Origin: an uncultured Bacteroidota bacterium | GTDB taxonomy: Bacteria > Bacteroidota > Bacteroidia > 2-12-FULL-35-15 | Length of the DNA: 64,000 nt | Direction of reading: 5' to 3' | NCBI GenBank assembly: GCA_903926385.1 | Contig: CAIYIS010000081.1 | Coordinates: forward strand, 97,398 to 161,397 | Shown here: in pieces, positions 42,040-51,053 of the stretch | Layout: every line of letters begins with the position of its first letter | Position numbering within the stretch: the first letter of the stretch is position 1 | Position numbers and translations under genes: made by a program | The notes under the pieces: model-generated | Database searches by the model: none | Seen by the model: the letters and a program-made list of their open reading frames with translations, nothing else | What the model was told of the DNA's origin: nothing

Positions 42040-43842
42040 ATGGAAAAAACCGAACACATAGATACTATCATTCGCGCATTGCCCGACAACCCGGGGGTGT
42101 ATCAGTATTTTGATGCAGAGGGTAAGATTATATATGTTGGCAAAGCCAAGAATCTGAAGAAACGTGTTTCGTCTTATTTTAACAAAGACCAAAGCGAAAA
42201 CGGCAAAACACAAATTCTGGTTCGGAAAATTGCCGATATAAAATACATAGTGGTGGACACGGAGATTGACGCCCTGCTGCTCGAAAACAATCTTATCAAA
42301 AAATACCAGCCTCGCTACAATGTGTTGCTGAAAGATGACAAAACATATCCATGGATTTGTATCAAAAACGAACGTTTTCCGAGAGTTTTTTCCACCCGCA
42401 TTCTTATTAAAGATGGTTCGTCATACTATGGCCCCTATGCTTCGCTTAAGCTGATGAACATGGTGCTGGAGCTGATACGACAACTGTTTAAACTACGCAA
42501 CTGCAATTTTAATTTAACCGAAAGTAATATTCAAGGACGCAAATTTAAAGTTTGTCTGGAGTATCACATTGGTAATTGTAAAGCACCTTGTGTGGGCAAA
42601 GAGTCGGAAGATGACTATAACGAAACCATTGCCAGTATTAACGAAATAGTGAAAGGCAATATCAACACGGTGAGCAAACATCTGAAAGGATTGCTTCAGG
42701 AATATGTGAACGAAATGGAATTTGAGAAGGCGCATATAGTTAAAGAGAAAATAGATTTATTGGAAAAATACCAAAGTAAATCTACAGTGGTGAGTCCTTC
42801 TATTACTAATGTTGATGTGTTTTCGATTTTGACGGATGAGAAAAACGGATATGTAAATTTTCTGAAAGTAGTAAACGGTTCGGTTATTCAGGGGCATACT
42901 ATTGAAATGAAAAAGAAGCTGGACGAAAGCGATGAAGAGCTGCTTACCCTGTCGATAGCCGAATTGAGAGAACGATTCAGCAGCGACTCCCGCGAAATTA
43001 TTGTTCCCTTTGCCATCGACACCGAATTTCCGAATGTTGAATTTCATATTCCGCAACGCGGAGATAAAAAACATTTGCTGGAGCTCTCTCAGCGCAATGT
43101 GGAATATTACCGAAGAGAAAAAATTAAACAGGAAAACCTGGTAGACCCCGAACGTCATACCAAACGCATATTGGAGCAAATGAAAAAAGACCTCCATCTT
43201 ACCGAAGAGCCCCGACACATTGAATGTTTCGACAATTCTAATTTTCAGGGAGCCTATCCGGTGGCGGCTATGACTGTTTTTAAAGATACTAAACCAAGCA
43301 AGAAAGACTATCGGCATTTTAATATTAAAACTGTAGAAGGCCCTGACGACTTTGCTTCGATGGAAGAAATTATTTACAGACGCTACAAACGAGTGATGGA
43401 CGAAAAGCAATCCATGCCTCAGCTTATTGTTATTGACGGAGGCAAAGGACAATTGAGTTCGGCTCTCGAAAGCCTTGATAAATTAGGGTTGAGAGGCAAA
43501 GTAGCCATTATTGGTATAGCCAAGCGACTGGAAGAAATCTATTTCCCGGGCGACTCCATACCCATGTATCTCGACAAAAGAAGCGAGACACTAAAAATTA
43601 TTCAACAGATAAGAGACGAAGCACATCGCTTCGGAATTACACACCACCGCAGCAAAAGAGATAAAGGAACGCTGAAAACTGAACTCACCGAAATAAAAGG
43701 AATAAGCAATACGACAGCCAACAAATTACTTTCGCATTTTAAATCTGTAAAAAAAGTAAAAGAAGTTACCGAAGCCGAACTGGCCGAAGTGATAGGAAAA
43801 GCAAAGGCCAAAGTGATTGCGGAATTTTATAAGGAAAAGTAA
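42040..43842 (+). CDS. uvrC: Excinuclease ABC subunit C
   Basis: 600 residues. The dual-incision nuclease of nucleotide-excision repair. A GIY-YIG domain is N-terminal (NPGVYQYFDAEGKIIYVGKAKNLKKRV), a UvrB-binding UVR motif lies near 225-245 (VNEMEFEKAHIVKEKIDLLE), the RNase H-like 5'-incision domain follows (ECFDNSNFQGAYPVAAMTVF, LIVIDGGKGQLSSAL), and tandem helix-hairpin-helices end it (IKGISNTTANKLLSHFKSVKKVKEV). Full length, no oddities. Confidence 0.97.
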   Translation: MEKTEHIDTIIRALPDNPGVYQYFDAEGKIIYVGKAKNLKKRVSSYFNKDQSENGKTQILVRKIADIKYIVVDTEIDALLLENNLIKKYQPRYNVLLKDDKTYPWICIKNERFPRVFSTRILIKDGSSYYGPYASLKLMNMVLELIRQLFKLRNCNFNLTESNIQGRKFKVCLEYHIGNCKAPCVGKESEDDYNETIASINEIVKGNINTVSKHLKGLLQEYVNEMEFEKAHIVKEKIDLLEKYQSKSTVVSPSITNVDVFSILTDEKNGYVNFLKVVNGSVIQGHTIEMKKKLDESDEELLTLSIAELRERFSSDSREIIVPFAIDTEFPNVEFHIPQRGDKKHLLELSQRNVEYYRREKIKQENLVDPERHTKRILEQMKKDLHLTEEPRHIECFDNSNFQGAYPVAAMTVFKDTKPSKKDYRHFNIKTVEGPDDFASMEEIIYRRYKRVMDEKQSMPQLIVIDGGKGQLSSALESLDKLGLRGKVAIIGIAKRLEEIYFPGDSIPMYLDKRSETLKIIQQIRDEAHRFGITHHRSKRDKGTLKTELTEIKGISNTTANKLLSHFKSVKKVKEVTEAELAEVIGKAKAKVIAEFYKEK

Positions 43843-43917
43843 ATCCTCATTTTGATTTTTATTTAATTGTTATCACTAATTTTTGATTTTAAAATTCTTT
43901 ATTTTTTAATTTCTATA

Positions 43918-44880
43918 TCACTCCTTCACTATCTTTTTCCTTCTTACCCCCTTCTCTGTCCTCACCTCCACAAAGTACATCCCTTTAGGCAAGTTGCCTA
44001 CATCTATTTCTGTTTGGGTATTTATTATTTTAGTTGTAAACACTTTTTCTCCAAAAATATTATAAATAGTTAAAACCCCTTCTCCTTTTAATAGAGTAAC
44101 AGTAAGGCTTGTTGTTGCCGGGTTTGGGTATACCATTATATCTTCCTCTTTATTTATTTCACTCACTCCATTACTCACACTATCGCATGTACAACAATGT
44201 ACGTTTACATCATCTATGTAATAATATGCCTCTGGAATAGTTGAACCGATACCATGAACATGGTTAGTATCTGTTAAACTATCTGCATAAAAATTTCCAA
44301 TAATTATGTATCTTTCTCCTCCATGTGATGTGAACCGCCCATAAATTAGAGTCCAAACAGAATCATCACTTACAATATTCGTATCATTTATTTGAGGTAT
44401 AAAATTCAAAGGTGAGCCGCCAGCAATATTAGTTTGAGTTGTAGAAAAATACATACCTATATTATTTACGGCAAACCTTGCCCTATTTGCATGATTAACA
44501 TAAAAGCTTACACAATAATTTTCATGGTCAATTAAAGTACTGTCCAACTCTACCTGAATATATTCTCTATTATTAATAAAATTATAAAAACTTGCCCCTG
44601 CATATCCGTTACCAGTTTGTGGAAATTGATAACCAAAAACATTTGCTGGAATAGTAGAACTCCCACCTGTCGTACCTGAACAAGAATTATAAACATCAGG
44701 GCTACCACCCGTTGGAGAATCCCAAGGAGGAACATGACCATAATAAATACCAGATGCTAACCCAAAACATGTATCAACAATTTCAAAACTATGATTAGGC
44801 ACCAAGTTTTGTGAAAAACAATAATTATACTGAAAATAATTCAGAAGGAGAAATAGAAATATAAAATGATTTTTTTTCAT
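43918..44880 (-). CDS. Secreted T9SS type A protein, paralog 1
   Basis: 320 residues from ATG 44880, giving a signal peptide (MKKNHFIFLFLLLNYFQ, cleavage near CFSQ); the 21-codon upstream extension crosses a hairpin and promoter and is rejected. The mature N-terminus, NLVPNHSFEIVDTC, begins a jelly-roll-like domain with PPWDSP, NGYAGASFY, NNREYIQVELDSTL and YYIDDVNVHCC. A T9SS domain ends it (VYPNPATTSLTVTLLKGEGV, LPKGMYFVEVRTEKGV, KIVKE). It is a paralog of the protein at 53892-55091. Both lie downstream of a 21-bp-type array. Catalytic function is unknown; the fold looks carbohydrate-binding. Confidence 0.87.
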   Translation of the reverse strand: MKKNHFIFLFLLLNYFQYNYCFSQNLVPNHSFEIVDTCFGLASGIYYGHVPPWDSPTGGSPDVYNSCSGTTGGSSTIPANVFGYQFPQTGNGYAGASFYNFINNREYIQVELDSTLIDHENYCVSFYVNHANRARFAVNNIGMYFSTTQTNIAGGSPLNFIPQINDTNIVSDDSVWTLIYGRFTSHGGERYIIIGNFYADSLTDTNHVHGIGSTIPEAYYYIDDVNVHCCTCDSVSNGVSEINKEEDIMVYPNPATTSLTVTLLKGEGVLTIYNIFGEKVFTTKIINTQTEIDVGNLPKGMYFVEVRTEKGVRRKKIVKE

Positions 44881-44914
44881 TAGTAAAATAAAATCCCTTG
44901 TGCAATTTTTCGCC

Positions 44915-44944
44915 TTTGCAGGTGTTTTTTCACCTGCAAACATA
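44915..44944 (-). promoter_or_regulatory. -7 box fused to a leader hairpin before T9SS paralog 1
   Basis: On the minus strand TATGTTTG (44944-44937) is a full TAnnTTTG match and its last four bases begin a perfect 10-bp stem, TTTGCAGGTG (44940-44931), A6 loop, CACCTGCAAA (44924-44915). The transcript would thus start inside the stem; the hairpin could be an operator rather than an RNA structure. The gene ATG is 34 bases further. Confidence 0.6.
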
Positions 44945-45103
44945 CTAATTAAATAACCATATTAATAGTTCATTTGTTAATCGCATCCTAAAATGGGTTC
45001 TTACTTTTTACCATTTAACTCATTTTTCTTACCCTTCAATCCACTTTTTATGGGCGTTTCTTAATCAAAAAGTGGGGTTTTATCATTTTTGGGTAAGATG
45101 ATG

Positions 45104-45415
45104 TCATTTTATGGGGTGGTTAATTAACTTTATTGAAAGTTTGGTCATTTTATCTTAAAGTTAAGTAACTTTAGGGGGTAGTTAATTAACTTTCTATAAG
45201 GTTAAGTCATTTTATAGGGTGGTTACTTAACTTTCCAAAAAGTTAGGTCATTTTACCATAAGGTTAGATCATTTTCCATAAAGTTAAGTCATTTTATCCT
45301 AAAGTTAGCTCATTTTATCCTGTGGTTAGTTAACTTTTTGGAAAGTTAATACAATTTATCAGGCAGTTAGGTCATTTTCCATAAAGTGAAGTCATTTTAT
45401 TGTAAAATGATGTCC
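45104..45415. repeat. Tandem array D, alternating 20/21-bp period
   Basis: GTTA-type cores begin at 45119, 45139 (GTTT), 45160, 45181, 45201, 45222, 45242, 45263, 45283, 45304, 45325, 45345, 45366 and 45386 (GTGA). Steps are 20 or 21 bp, averaging about 20.5. Two unit kinds mix: GTTAAGTCATTTTATCC and GTTAATTAACTTT, the latter palindromic. Degenerate sequence of similar flavour reaches back to about 45001. It lies between the T9SS gene promoter and the end of the GT-C gene. Confidence 0.88.
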
Positions 45416-45553
45416 TGACATTTTAAGGTCGGTTTTTCGTATTTTTGGGTGATATAACACTATAATAATAGTATGTCTAATTTTGATTTTGTTAATTTTC
45501 GGTTGGGGGAGGTGTTCTGTCTTTCAGAACAAAGTAAGTTAAATGCCATTTCA

Positions 45554-45588
45554 CCAAAAAGCCCCGCAAATTTTGCGGGGCTTTTTTG
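45554..45588 (-). terminator. Terminator of the lysS-GT-C gene run
   Basis: AAAAAGCCCCGCAAA / TTTTGCGGGGCTTTTTT, nearly the same hairpin as at 760-795. On the minus strand it begins three bases after the stop codon at 45591. Confidence 0.88.
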
Positions 45589-45590
45589 GT

Positions 45591-47600
45591 TTATTTATAA
45601 ACTATAAATTCTAAATCGTCATAATAAACGGTTTCCTTATTCTTATTCCATAAATAAATTCCGAGATGTGCATTGCTTTTGATGGAAGAAGGAAGTACAA
45701 ACTGCATTTCGAATTTTTGCCAGCACTTTGTTTTTTTAATTTGCAATTTTAAATCATAACTATTATAATAACTAGTAACAGCCGCATCGGAAACTGAGGC
45801 TACCAGTTGCACATCTCGCACAGGTGATTCGTTAAACACATATCCACTCACCAGCACTTTTGCATTCTGCAAATCACTTAATTCTTTTCCTACAAAATTA
45901 AGAGTTGCTCCGTATTCGGCCTGATCATTAAGAATTCCGCTGTAAGGCGAAGAATGAAATTGAGCAGACGATGTAACATCGCAAGCAGTAAAATGTTTGT
46001 CAGTAATGGTTGAATCAAAATTTAATTGATGTGCATAAATAGTATTGGCTACATCTATTTTCAGAAATTCTTTTAATGAGGTAGTCTGCATTTTTTTTCT
46101 GCGATAAACAGAAACTTTTCCATTTCCGGTTACTTTATCGAGCATGGAAGTAACCACAGGGCAATACCTGATAACATCTGAAACCAAAAAAACATCCTGA
46201 ATGGCCACAAAATCCCAGGGATATTTTATTAAAGGCATAAATGCATCATCGCGACTGGTTTGATAAACAGTGTACCCTTTTCTGTTCATCAGTATTAAAG
46301 GGATATTAGTGGAATAGGCATCTATAACTAATATTTTTGCATCTTTTGAAATGCCAGCAGAATCGAGAAACTTATCCATTCCTGTAAAATTTTGTCGCGA
46401 CATTTCTACTCTGTCCCATTCGTAAGTCGTAGTTCTCTCGGTTTGATTTTTATCCGAATCGATAAACATAACTGTTGCACACAAAGCAAACAAAATACTG
46501 AGAAAAGCTTTTTGTACTTTGCTTTGCAATGGAACAGAAGCGAGCACAAGAATAAAAAACAGAACTACTGGTACAAATAATGAATCCAAAAAATAATAAT
46601 CGTGGTCGTAATATTGTTTGAGCATCATCAAAAAATACAGTCCTGTGCCGCAGGTAATAATAAAAAGATGAAACCAATATTTTTTTGCAACACGAAGATT
46701 TTCATTTGCTGTTAAACCGGCATAAATACTGTACAAGACACAGAGAAGCAGAAGGAGATAATGTGCTTTGGTAAAATATTGCAACAGCCAAACTTCATAA
46801 ATCTGAGAAAGTACAGCTTTAAAATCATCAAATTTTTTGGCAGGAAGAAAACTATCTAGAAACATACTTCCATACATGCGTCCGAGATGAACATTGTAAC
46901 GATAATACATTCCGAACAGAAGAAAAGCTGTCGCAAAAACAACTGTTTCGAACCCATTTACTTTCTTTTGTTTTAAATAATTCCACGTCTGATGAACTAC
47001 AACAGCTATGAGAAAAATAAGAAAAGGAATACGAATGAGTGAAGCCAGCAAAAGGAAAAACACAGCAACTGCAAATTGCTTTTTCCTACTACTTTCGAGG
47101 TAAGAAAAATAATAGTAACAACCTGCAAACACAAATGCAATAGCAGGAACACTGGGAATAAAACCTGCCTGATAATATACATACACAGGCGAAAGAAAAA
47201 CAAATACTACCGCAACAAATGATTTTAACTCGGAGCCTGTAATACGTTTGGCAAGTAGATAAAGATAAACTAAACCAACATTACTTATTACTACTGAATA
47301 GATTCTAAAAACAGCCGGAGAGGTAGTTCCGAAAAGTTTCATCAGCAGAGCAACAATATATTCGTTTATCGGAAAATCTACTCGAGTAATTCCGTTTATG
47401 GTTTGCAAATTAAAGGTGCAGGGATGAAAAAAATCGAAACCATTGTTAAGAAAACCAAGAGCAAGTGCATACCGTTCGCTTTGTGTCCAGGCATGAATAA
47501 AAGCTGGAAACAAAGAAATGGTATTGTGATAAAGAAGTATGCTTAATGTAACTAAAATCAATACAAGCAGAGGTATTGTTTGTTTGTTACTTAGCTTCAT
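45591..47600 (-). CDS. GT-C family membrane glycosyltransferase (PMT/ArnT-like)
   Basis: 669 residues from ATG 47600 (a TTG three codons upstream is the alternative). The N-terminal two thirds hold about ten to twelve hydrophobic helices; the first periplasmic loop has FPAFIHAWTQSERYALALGF and RVDFPINEYIVALLM, the kind of acidic/aromatic loop that holds the catalytic Asp/Glu in GT-C enzymes, which use polyprenyl-phosphate sugars. The C-terminal third is a soluble beta-rich extracytoplasmic domain (from about 420). It follows gpsA with an 18-base gap and shares the operon with the YfhO-like protein. Confidence 0.82.
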   Translation of the reverse strand: MKLSNKQTIPLLVLILVTLSILLYHNTISLFPAFIHAWTQSERYALALGFLNNGFDFFHPCTFNLQTINGITRVDFPINEYIVALLMKLFGTTSPAVFRIYSVVISNVGLVYLYLLAKRITGSELKSFVAVVFVFLSPVYVYYQAGFIPSVPAIAFVFAGCYYYFSYLESSRKKQFAVAVFFLLLASLIRIPFLIFLIAVVVHQTWNYLKQKKVNGFETVVFATAFLLFGMYYRYNVHLGRMYGSMFLDSFLPAKKFDDFKAVLSQIYEVWLLQYFTKAHYLLLLLCVLYSIYAGLTANENLRVAKKYWFHLFIITCGTGLYFLMMLKQYYDHDYYFLDSLFVPVVLFFILVLASVPLQSKVQKAFLSILFALCATVMFIDSDKNQTERTTTYEWDRVEMSRQNFTGMDKFLDSAGISKDAKILVIDAYSTNIPLILMNRKGYTVYQTSRDDAFMPLIKYPWDFVAIQDVFLVSDVIRYCPVVTSMLDKVTGNGKVSVYRRKKMQTTSLKEFLKIDVANTIYAHQLNFDSTITDKHFTACDVTSSAQFHSSPYSGILNDQAEYGATLNFVGKELSDLQNAKVLVSGYVFNESPVRDVQLVASVSDAAVTSYYNSYDLKLQIKKTKCWQKFEMQFVLPSSIKSNAHLGIYLWNKNKETVYYDDLEFIVYK

Positions 47601-47618
47601 CTTAAACAATTTATTGTT

Positions 47619-48617
47619 TTAAGAAAGTTTATCAGTGAGCAGTTGCATTTCGGGTGCAGGAGCAGAATGCCCGTAAATGATATGATATACGGTATTGGTA
47701 ATAGGCATATCTACATTGTATTTTTTATTTATTTCGTAAATACATTTCACACCATAATACCCTTCAGCAATCATATTCATTTCCATTTGCGCATATTTTA
47801 CCGAATAGCCTTTGCCTATCATAGCACCAAACATTCTGTTTCGGCTAAACTGTGAATAGGCTGTAACCATTAAATCTCCTAGGTATGCAGAGCTATTAAT
47901 GTCTCTGTCGATAGGATGAACGGCATCCACAAAACGTTTTATTTCCTGAATGGCATTAGAAATTAATACCGCCTGAAAATTATCTCCATAGCCCAAACCA
48001 TGACAAATACCGCTTGCTATAGCAAAAACATTTTTCAAAACAGAAGAATATTCTGTCCCATAAATATCATCCGACACAGTTGTTTTAATATATCGGCAAT
48101 TAAGATGCGATGCCACAAAAGCACCGTTATTAGTGTTCTGACAAGCAACAGTAAGATACGAAAGTTTTTCCATGGCTACCTCTTCAGCATGACAAGGCCC
48201 CGTGATAACACCAATGTTTTCCATCGGTACTTTATATTCTGTATTAAAAAATTCTCCCACTATTAAATTATGTTCAGGAACGATACCTTTTATAGCAGAA
48301 AAAACTTGTTTGTTTTTAAAATCTTCAGGAGTTAGTCCGGATAATGCTTCCTTAAGAAATGCAGAAGGGACAGCCATAATAAGAACATCTGCTTTCGTAA
48401 TAATTTGTTTTAAATCGGTATTCAAATCCAGTTTATGAGTGTCGAATTGTACCGAAGTAAGATAATTCGGATTGTGTTTAAATTTACGAATGTGTTCCGC
48501 AGTGGCTTCATGTCGTATCCACCAGTGAACTTTTGCTGCATTGTTGCACAACATTTTTACAAGAGCTGTAGCCCAGCTACCCCCACCTATTACTGCTATT
48601 TGTAATGCTTTACTCAT
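47619..48617 (-). CDS. gpsA: Glycerol-3-phosphate dehydrogenase [NAD(P)+]
   Basis: 332 residues. It reduces dihydroxyacetone phosphate to sn-glycerol-3-phosphate for phospholipid synthesis. The Rossmann loop IAVIGGGSWATALVKML, the FSAIKGIVPEHNLIVGEFF segment with catalytic-site Lys, GPCHAEEVAME and VLKNVFAIASGICHGLGYGDN are the family's main motifs. It stands between the YfhO-like and GT-C genes on the minus strand with short gaps (69 and 18 bases), so is probably in one operon with lysS. Confidence 0.95.
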   Translation of the reverse strand: MSKALQIAVIGGGSWATALVKMLCNNAAKVHWWIRHEATAEHIRKFKHNPNYLTSVQFDTHKLDLNTDLKQIITKADVLIMAVPSAFLKEALSGLTPEDFKNKQVFSAIKGIVPEHNLIVGEFFNTEYKVPMENIGVITGPCHAEEVAMEKLSYLTVACQNTNNGAFVASHLNCRYIKTTVSDDIYGTEYSSVLKNVFAIASGICHGLGYGDNFQAVLISNAIQEIKRFVDAVHPIDRDINSSAYLGDLMVTAYSQFSRNRMFGAMIGKGYSVKYAQMEMNMIAEGYYGVKCIYEINKKYNVDMPITNTVYHIIYGHSAPAPEMQLLTDKLS

Positions 48618-48686
48618 TTTTAAAAAAGGTATCTAATAATTTTTCGTGGTTAAATTACACATTTTTATCTTTTGCCGTTTTTCTGA

Positions 48687-51008
48687 CTAATGAAAATACC
48701 ACAGCACCGAACCAACTATTACAAGCCAGATAAGTGCAGGCGCCAGATAATTCTTATATTTTTTAATCCACACCACCGATAGGATTAACAGTAAAACAAG
48801 AAAAGAAGAGTAGGACACAATACCCGCCTTTATAATTGCAGGATTAGTGTATCTGAATGTTACTGCATGTTCGCCTTTTGGAAAAACAACAGACATGGTA
48901 AGATGGTTAGAAAGATAAACAGGAACAACTTGATTATCGATGAGTGCTTCCCATCCCGTGTAACTGCATTGTAATAAAGTTAACAATTGCGGTATGGTGG
49001 CTGATGCTTTTACTGTTATTTCATTCGGACTAAAAAAAGTAATAGCAATTGTTTCTTGAAGCGTATCTGTGTTGTTTAAGATTACTTCGCCCGTAATTGT
49101 TTTGTAATCTTGTTCCGAAACCATCACAGTTTTATGAGTAACAGAAGCCGAATCCAGTTTATTAGTTGCCGATTCGGGATAGATTTTATCAGAGAAATAA
49201 AAAAGAGGATTAGCAAGCATAGCCTTTTTTAACAAAGGATATTTTTCCTCCACATCATAATAATTTTTGAACGTGTATGAATTAAAAACATCAAACGAAA
49301 TTCGTTTATGAAAGATACTTGTATTTTTATATAGTCCGTGTTTTTGACCTATTTCGTTGGTATTATCTGCTATCGCATTGTTTCCCGGAATCGGAAAGTT
49401 CTGTGGTAAGGATGTGATGTAATCATGAAGTTCTTTTGGTGAAGTAGGCGAAAAACCGAGGTAACCAATATTGACTTGCAAGGCAATAAATAAATCAAGA
49501 AAAATAAGTGCCGTGGTTATCTTGAGCCAGTGTTTTTTCAATGAAGTAAAAAGTACAACCATTAAAACACCCAGAAACACTAACTGAACGAACCCTTGCA
49601 AGATGATGCTTTGTTTCAGAGAAGCCGCCTGAACAAAATCGAAAACGGTTGGAAAATGATTAAGAAAGAAAAAAGCCTCGCCATTATTTTTAATCCATGC
49701 CGCCACTACAAGTAACATGACTAACGAAAAAAGTGAAATGGAAATAATTTTTATTTTCTTCCAATTGATAACCGATTCATCAAGTAAACAGGCAAGTTGT
49801 TTTCCGCCCAATAATAAAAAAATCAGTATTGAAAACAGACTGTAATAACTCGGAAAGCGGAACAGATTAAGAAAAGGCAAGTGCATCGAAAGGACTTTGT
49901 GCAATGGAGTGTATGCTCCAAACGACATGATTAAACAAACCAATGCAAAACCCAACAGTACCTTTTCTATGCCTGACTTTTTATTAATAAAGGATAATAT
50001 AATAAATACAAGCATCACAATACCGATATAAACATTGCTCATTGAAGGGTCGGTGTTGAAAAACGCACCACTATTAACAGTAGAAAGTGGAACGAGAAAT
50101 GACAATAACGATTGAGGAGATAAAGGGCACTCCGAAACATAATCGTAACTCAACCCATTTAATCGAGAAACATACGGAGCCGTTTGATAAAAAGCTGCAA
50201 GCACAACAGCCGCCATCAGCAGTGTGGCAAATGCAAACAGGGCATTCAACTTAACGAAGGTTAGAATATCCTTTTTGTTGTTTTCTTTAAAAGAGGTGTA
50301 AGTAAAGTATAAAAACAGGGTGATAAAAAGATAAATAAGAATAATAGAAAACGTATGATTGCCACCGGTTAGATTAAAAAACATAAACACGGAAACATAA
50401 AGCGCCCGCAAATAGCTTTTCTCTGTGTACATTTTATAATAATTGAGAATGATAAACGGCAGCCATGCTGCCCCTATCACCGCATAAAAGTGTTGTACAT
50501 GGGCTGCAAAGAAACCACTCAACATATAGCTTATGCCTACTAATAAGGCAACATTTCTTTTGGAATGAAAACAAAGCGAAAGGAAATACATACCTGTTCC
50601 GGCCATAAACACATAAAAGATGAACAGAAAGTGAACTGTATAGTTGGTTTGTCCGGTTGTCATACTTAAAAGTATGGACTCTATGTACCAAGTCGGGCCC
50701 TGCAAATCGGCATGAATAGGGTAACCCAATTGTTGATACGGATTCCAGAAAGGGAAAATATGATTCTGAAAACACTGAGAAATATAATACCGCCAGGGAA
50801 TCCAACAGTTAATCATATCATGCGTTACAGAGTATTTCAGAAAAGCAATTTGCCAGTAGCCCACTATGGCTATTAAAAGCAATACTGCCAGATAAATGAA
50901 ATCACCTCTCCCCTTAATCCCCTCTCCGCAGGAGAGGGGGTTAGACGAATGCGATGTGTTGATAATTGTTCTAATCTTATTTATACTTTTTAAAAATTCA
51001 AACTTCAC
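48687..51008 (-). CDS. YfhO-family multi-pass membrane protein
   Basis: 773 residues with about 13 hydrophobic helices and a C-terminal beta-rich domain (TVKASATIPQLLTLLQCSYTGWEALIDNQVVPVYL, then VVFPKGEHAVTFRYTNP), the plan of YfhO/GT-C proteins that glycosylate lipids or teichoic acids in other phyla. GT-C motifs include VTHDMINCWIPWRYYISQCF near the first loop. The only start in frame before the first helix is a GTG at 51008, and residues about 23-36 (NPLSCGEGIKGRGD) are encoded by a dispersed hairpin element, so the true N-terminus may be altered. Upstream lies another, inverted copy of the element. Confidence 0.8.
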   Translation of the reverse strand: MKFEFLKSINKIRTIINTSHSSNPLSCGEGIKGRGDFIYLAVLLLIAIVGYWQIAFLKYSVTHDMINCWIPWRYYISQCFQNHIFPFWNPYQQLGYPIHADLQGPTWYIESILLSMTTGQTNYTVHFLFIFYVFMAGTGMYFLSLCFHSKRNVALLVGISYMLSGFFAAHVQHFYAVIGAAWLPFIILNYYKMYTEKSYLRALYVSVFMFFNLTGGNHTFSIILIYLFITLFLYFTYTSFKENNKKDILTFVKLNALFAFATLLMAAVVLAAFYQTAPYVSRLNGLSYDYVSECPLSPQSLLSFLVPLSTVNSGAFFNTDPSMSNVYIGIVMLVFIILSFINKKSGIEKVLLGFALVCLIMSFGAYTPLHKVLSMHLPFLNLFRFPSYYSLFSILIFLLLGGKQLACLLDESVINWKKIKIISISLFSLVMLLVVAAWIKNNGEAFFFLNHFPTVFDFVQAASLKQSIILQGFVQLVFLGVLMVVLFTSLKKHWLKITTALIFLDLFIALQVNIGYLGFSPTSPKELHDYITSLPQNFPIPGNNAIADNTNEIGQKHGLYKNTSIFHKRISFDVFNSYTFKNYYDVEEKYPLLKKAMLANPLFYFSDKIYPESATNKLDSASVTHKTVMVSEQDYKTITGEVILNNTDTLQETIAITFFSPNEITVKASATIPQLLTLLQCSYTGWEALIDNQVVPVYLSNHLTMSVVFPKGEHAVTFRYTNPAIIKAGIVSYSSFLVLLLILSVVWIKKYKNYLAPALIWLVIVGSVLWYFH
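50901..50943. repeat. Dispersed GAGAGG hairpin element, inside the YfhO gene
   Basis: Core hairpin CCCCTCTCCGCAGGAGAGGG followed (reading the minus strand) by ATTAAGGGGAGAGGTG. It is translated as NPLSCGEGIKGRGD in the protein's N-terminal tail just before its first membrane helix. It is inverted relative to the copy at 51011-51051. Confidence 0.8.
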
Positions 51009-51010
51009 AC

Positions 51011-51051
51011 ATTAGCTCCCCTCTCTAGCGGAGAGGGGCCGGGGGTGAGGT
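51011..51051. repeat. Dispersed GAGAGG hairpin element filling the lysS-YfhO gap
   Basis: TTAGCTCCCCTCTC, TAGC loop, GGAGAGGGG, then CCGGGGGTGAGGTG. It takes up nearly the whole 45-base gap between lysS and the YfhO-like gene and ends two bases from the GTG start of the latter. Confidence 0.8.
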
Positions 51052-51053
51052 GT

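Noticed and set aside
42757..43452. A 231-codon frame opposite uvrC
   Set aside because: It is the antisense shadow of a strongly conserved gene, with no family features of its own.
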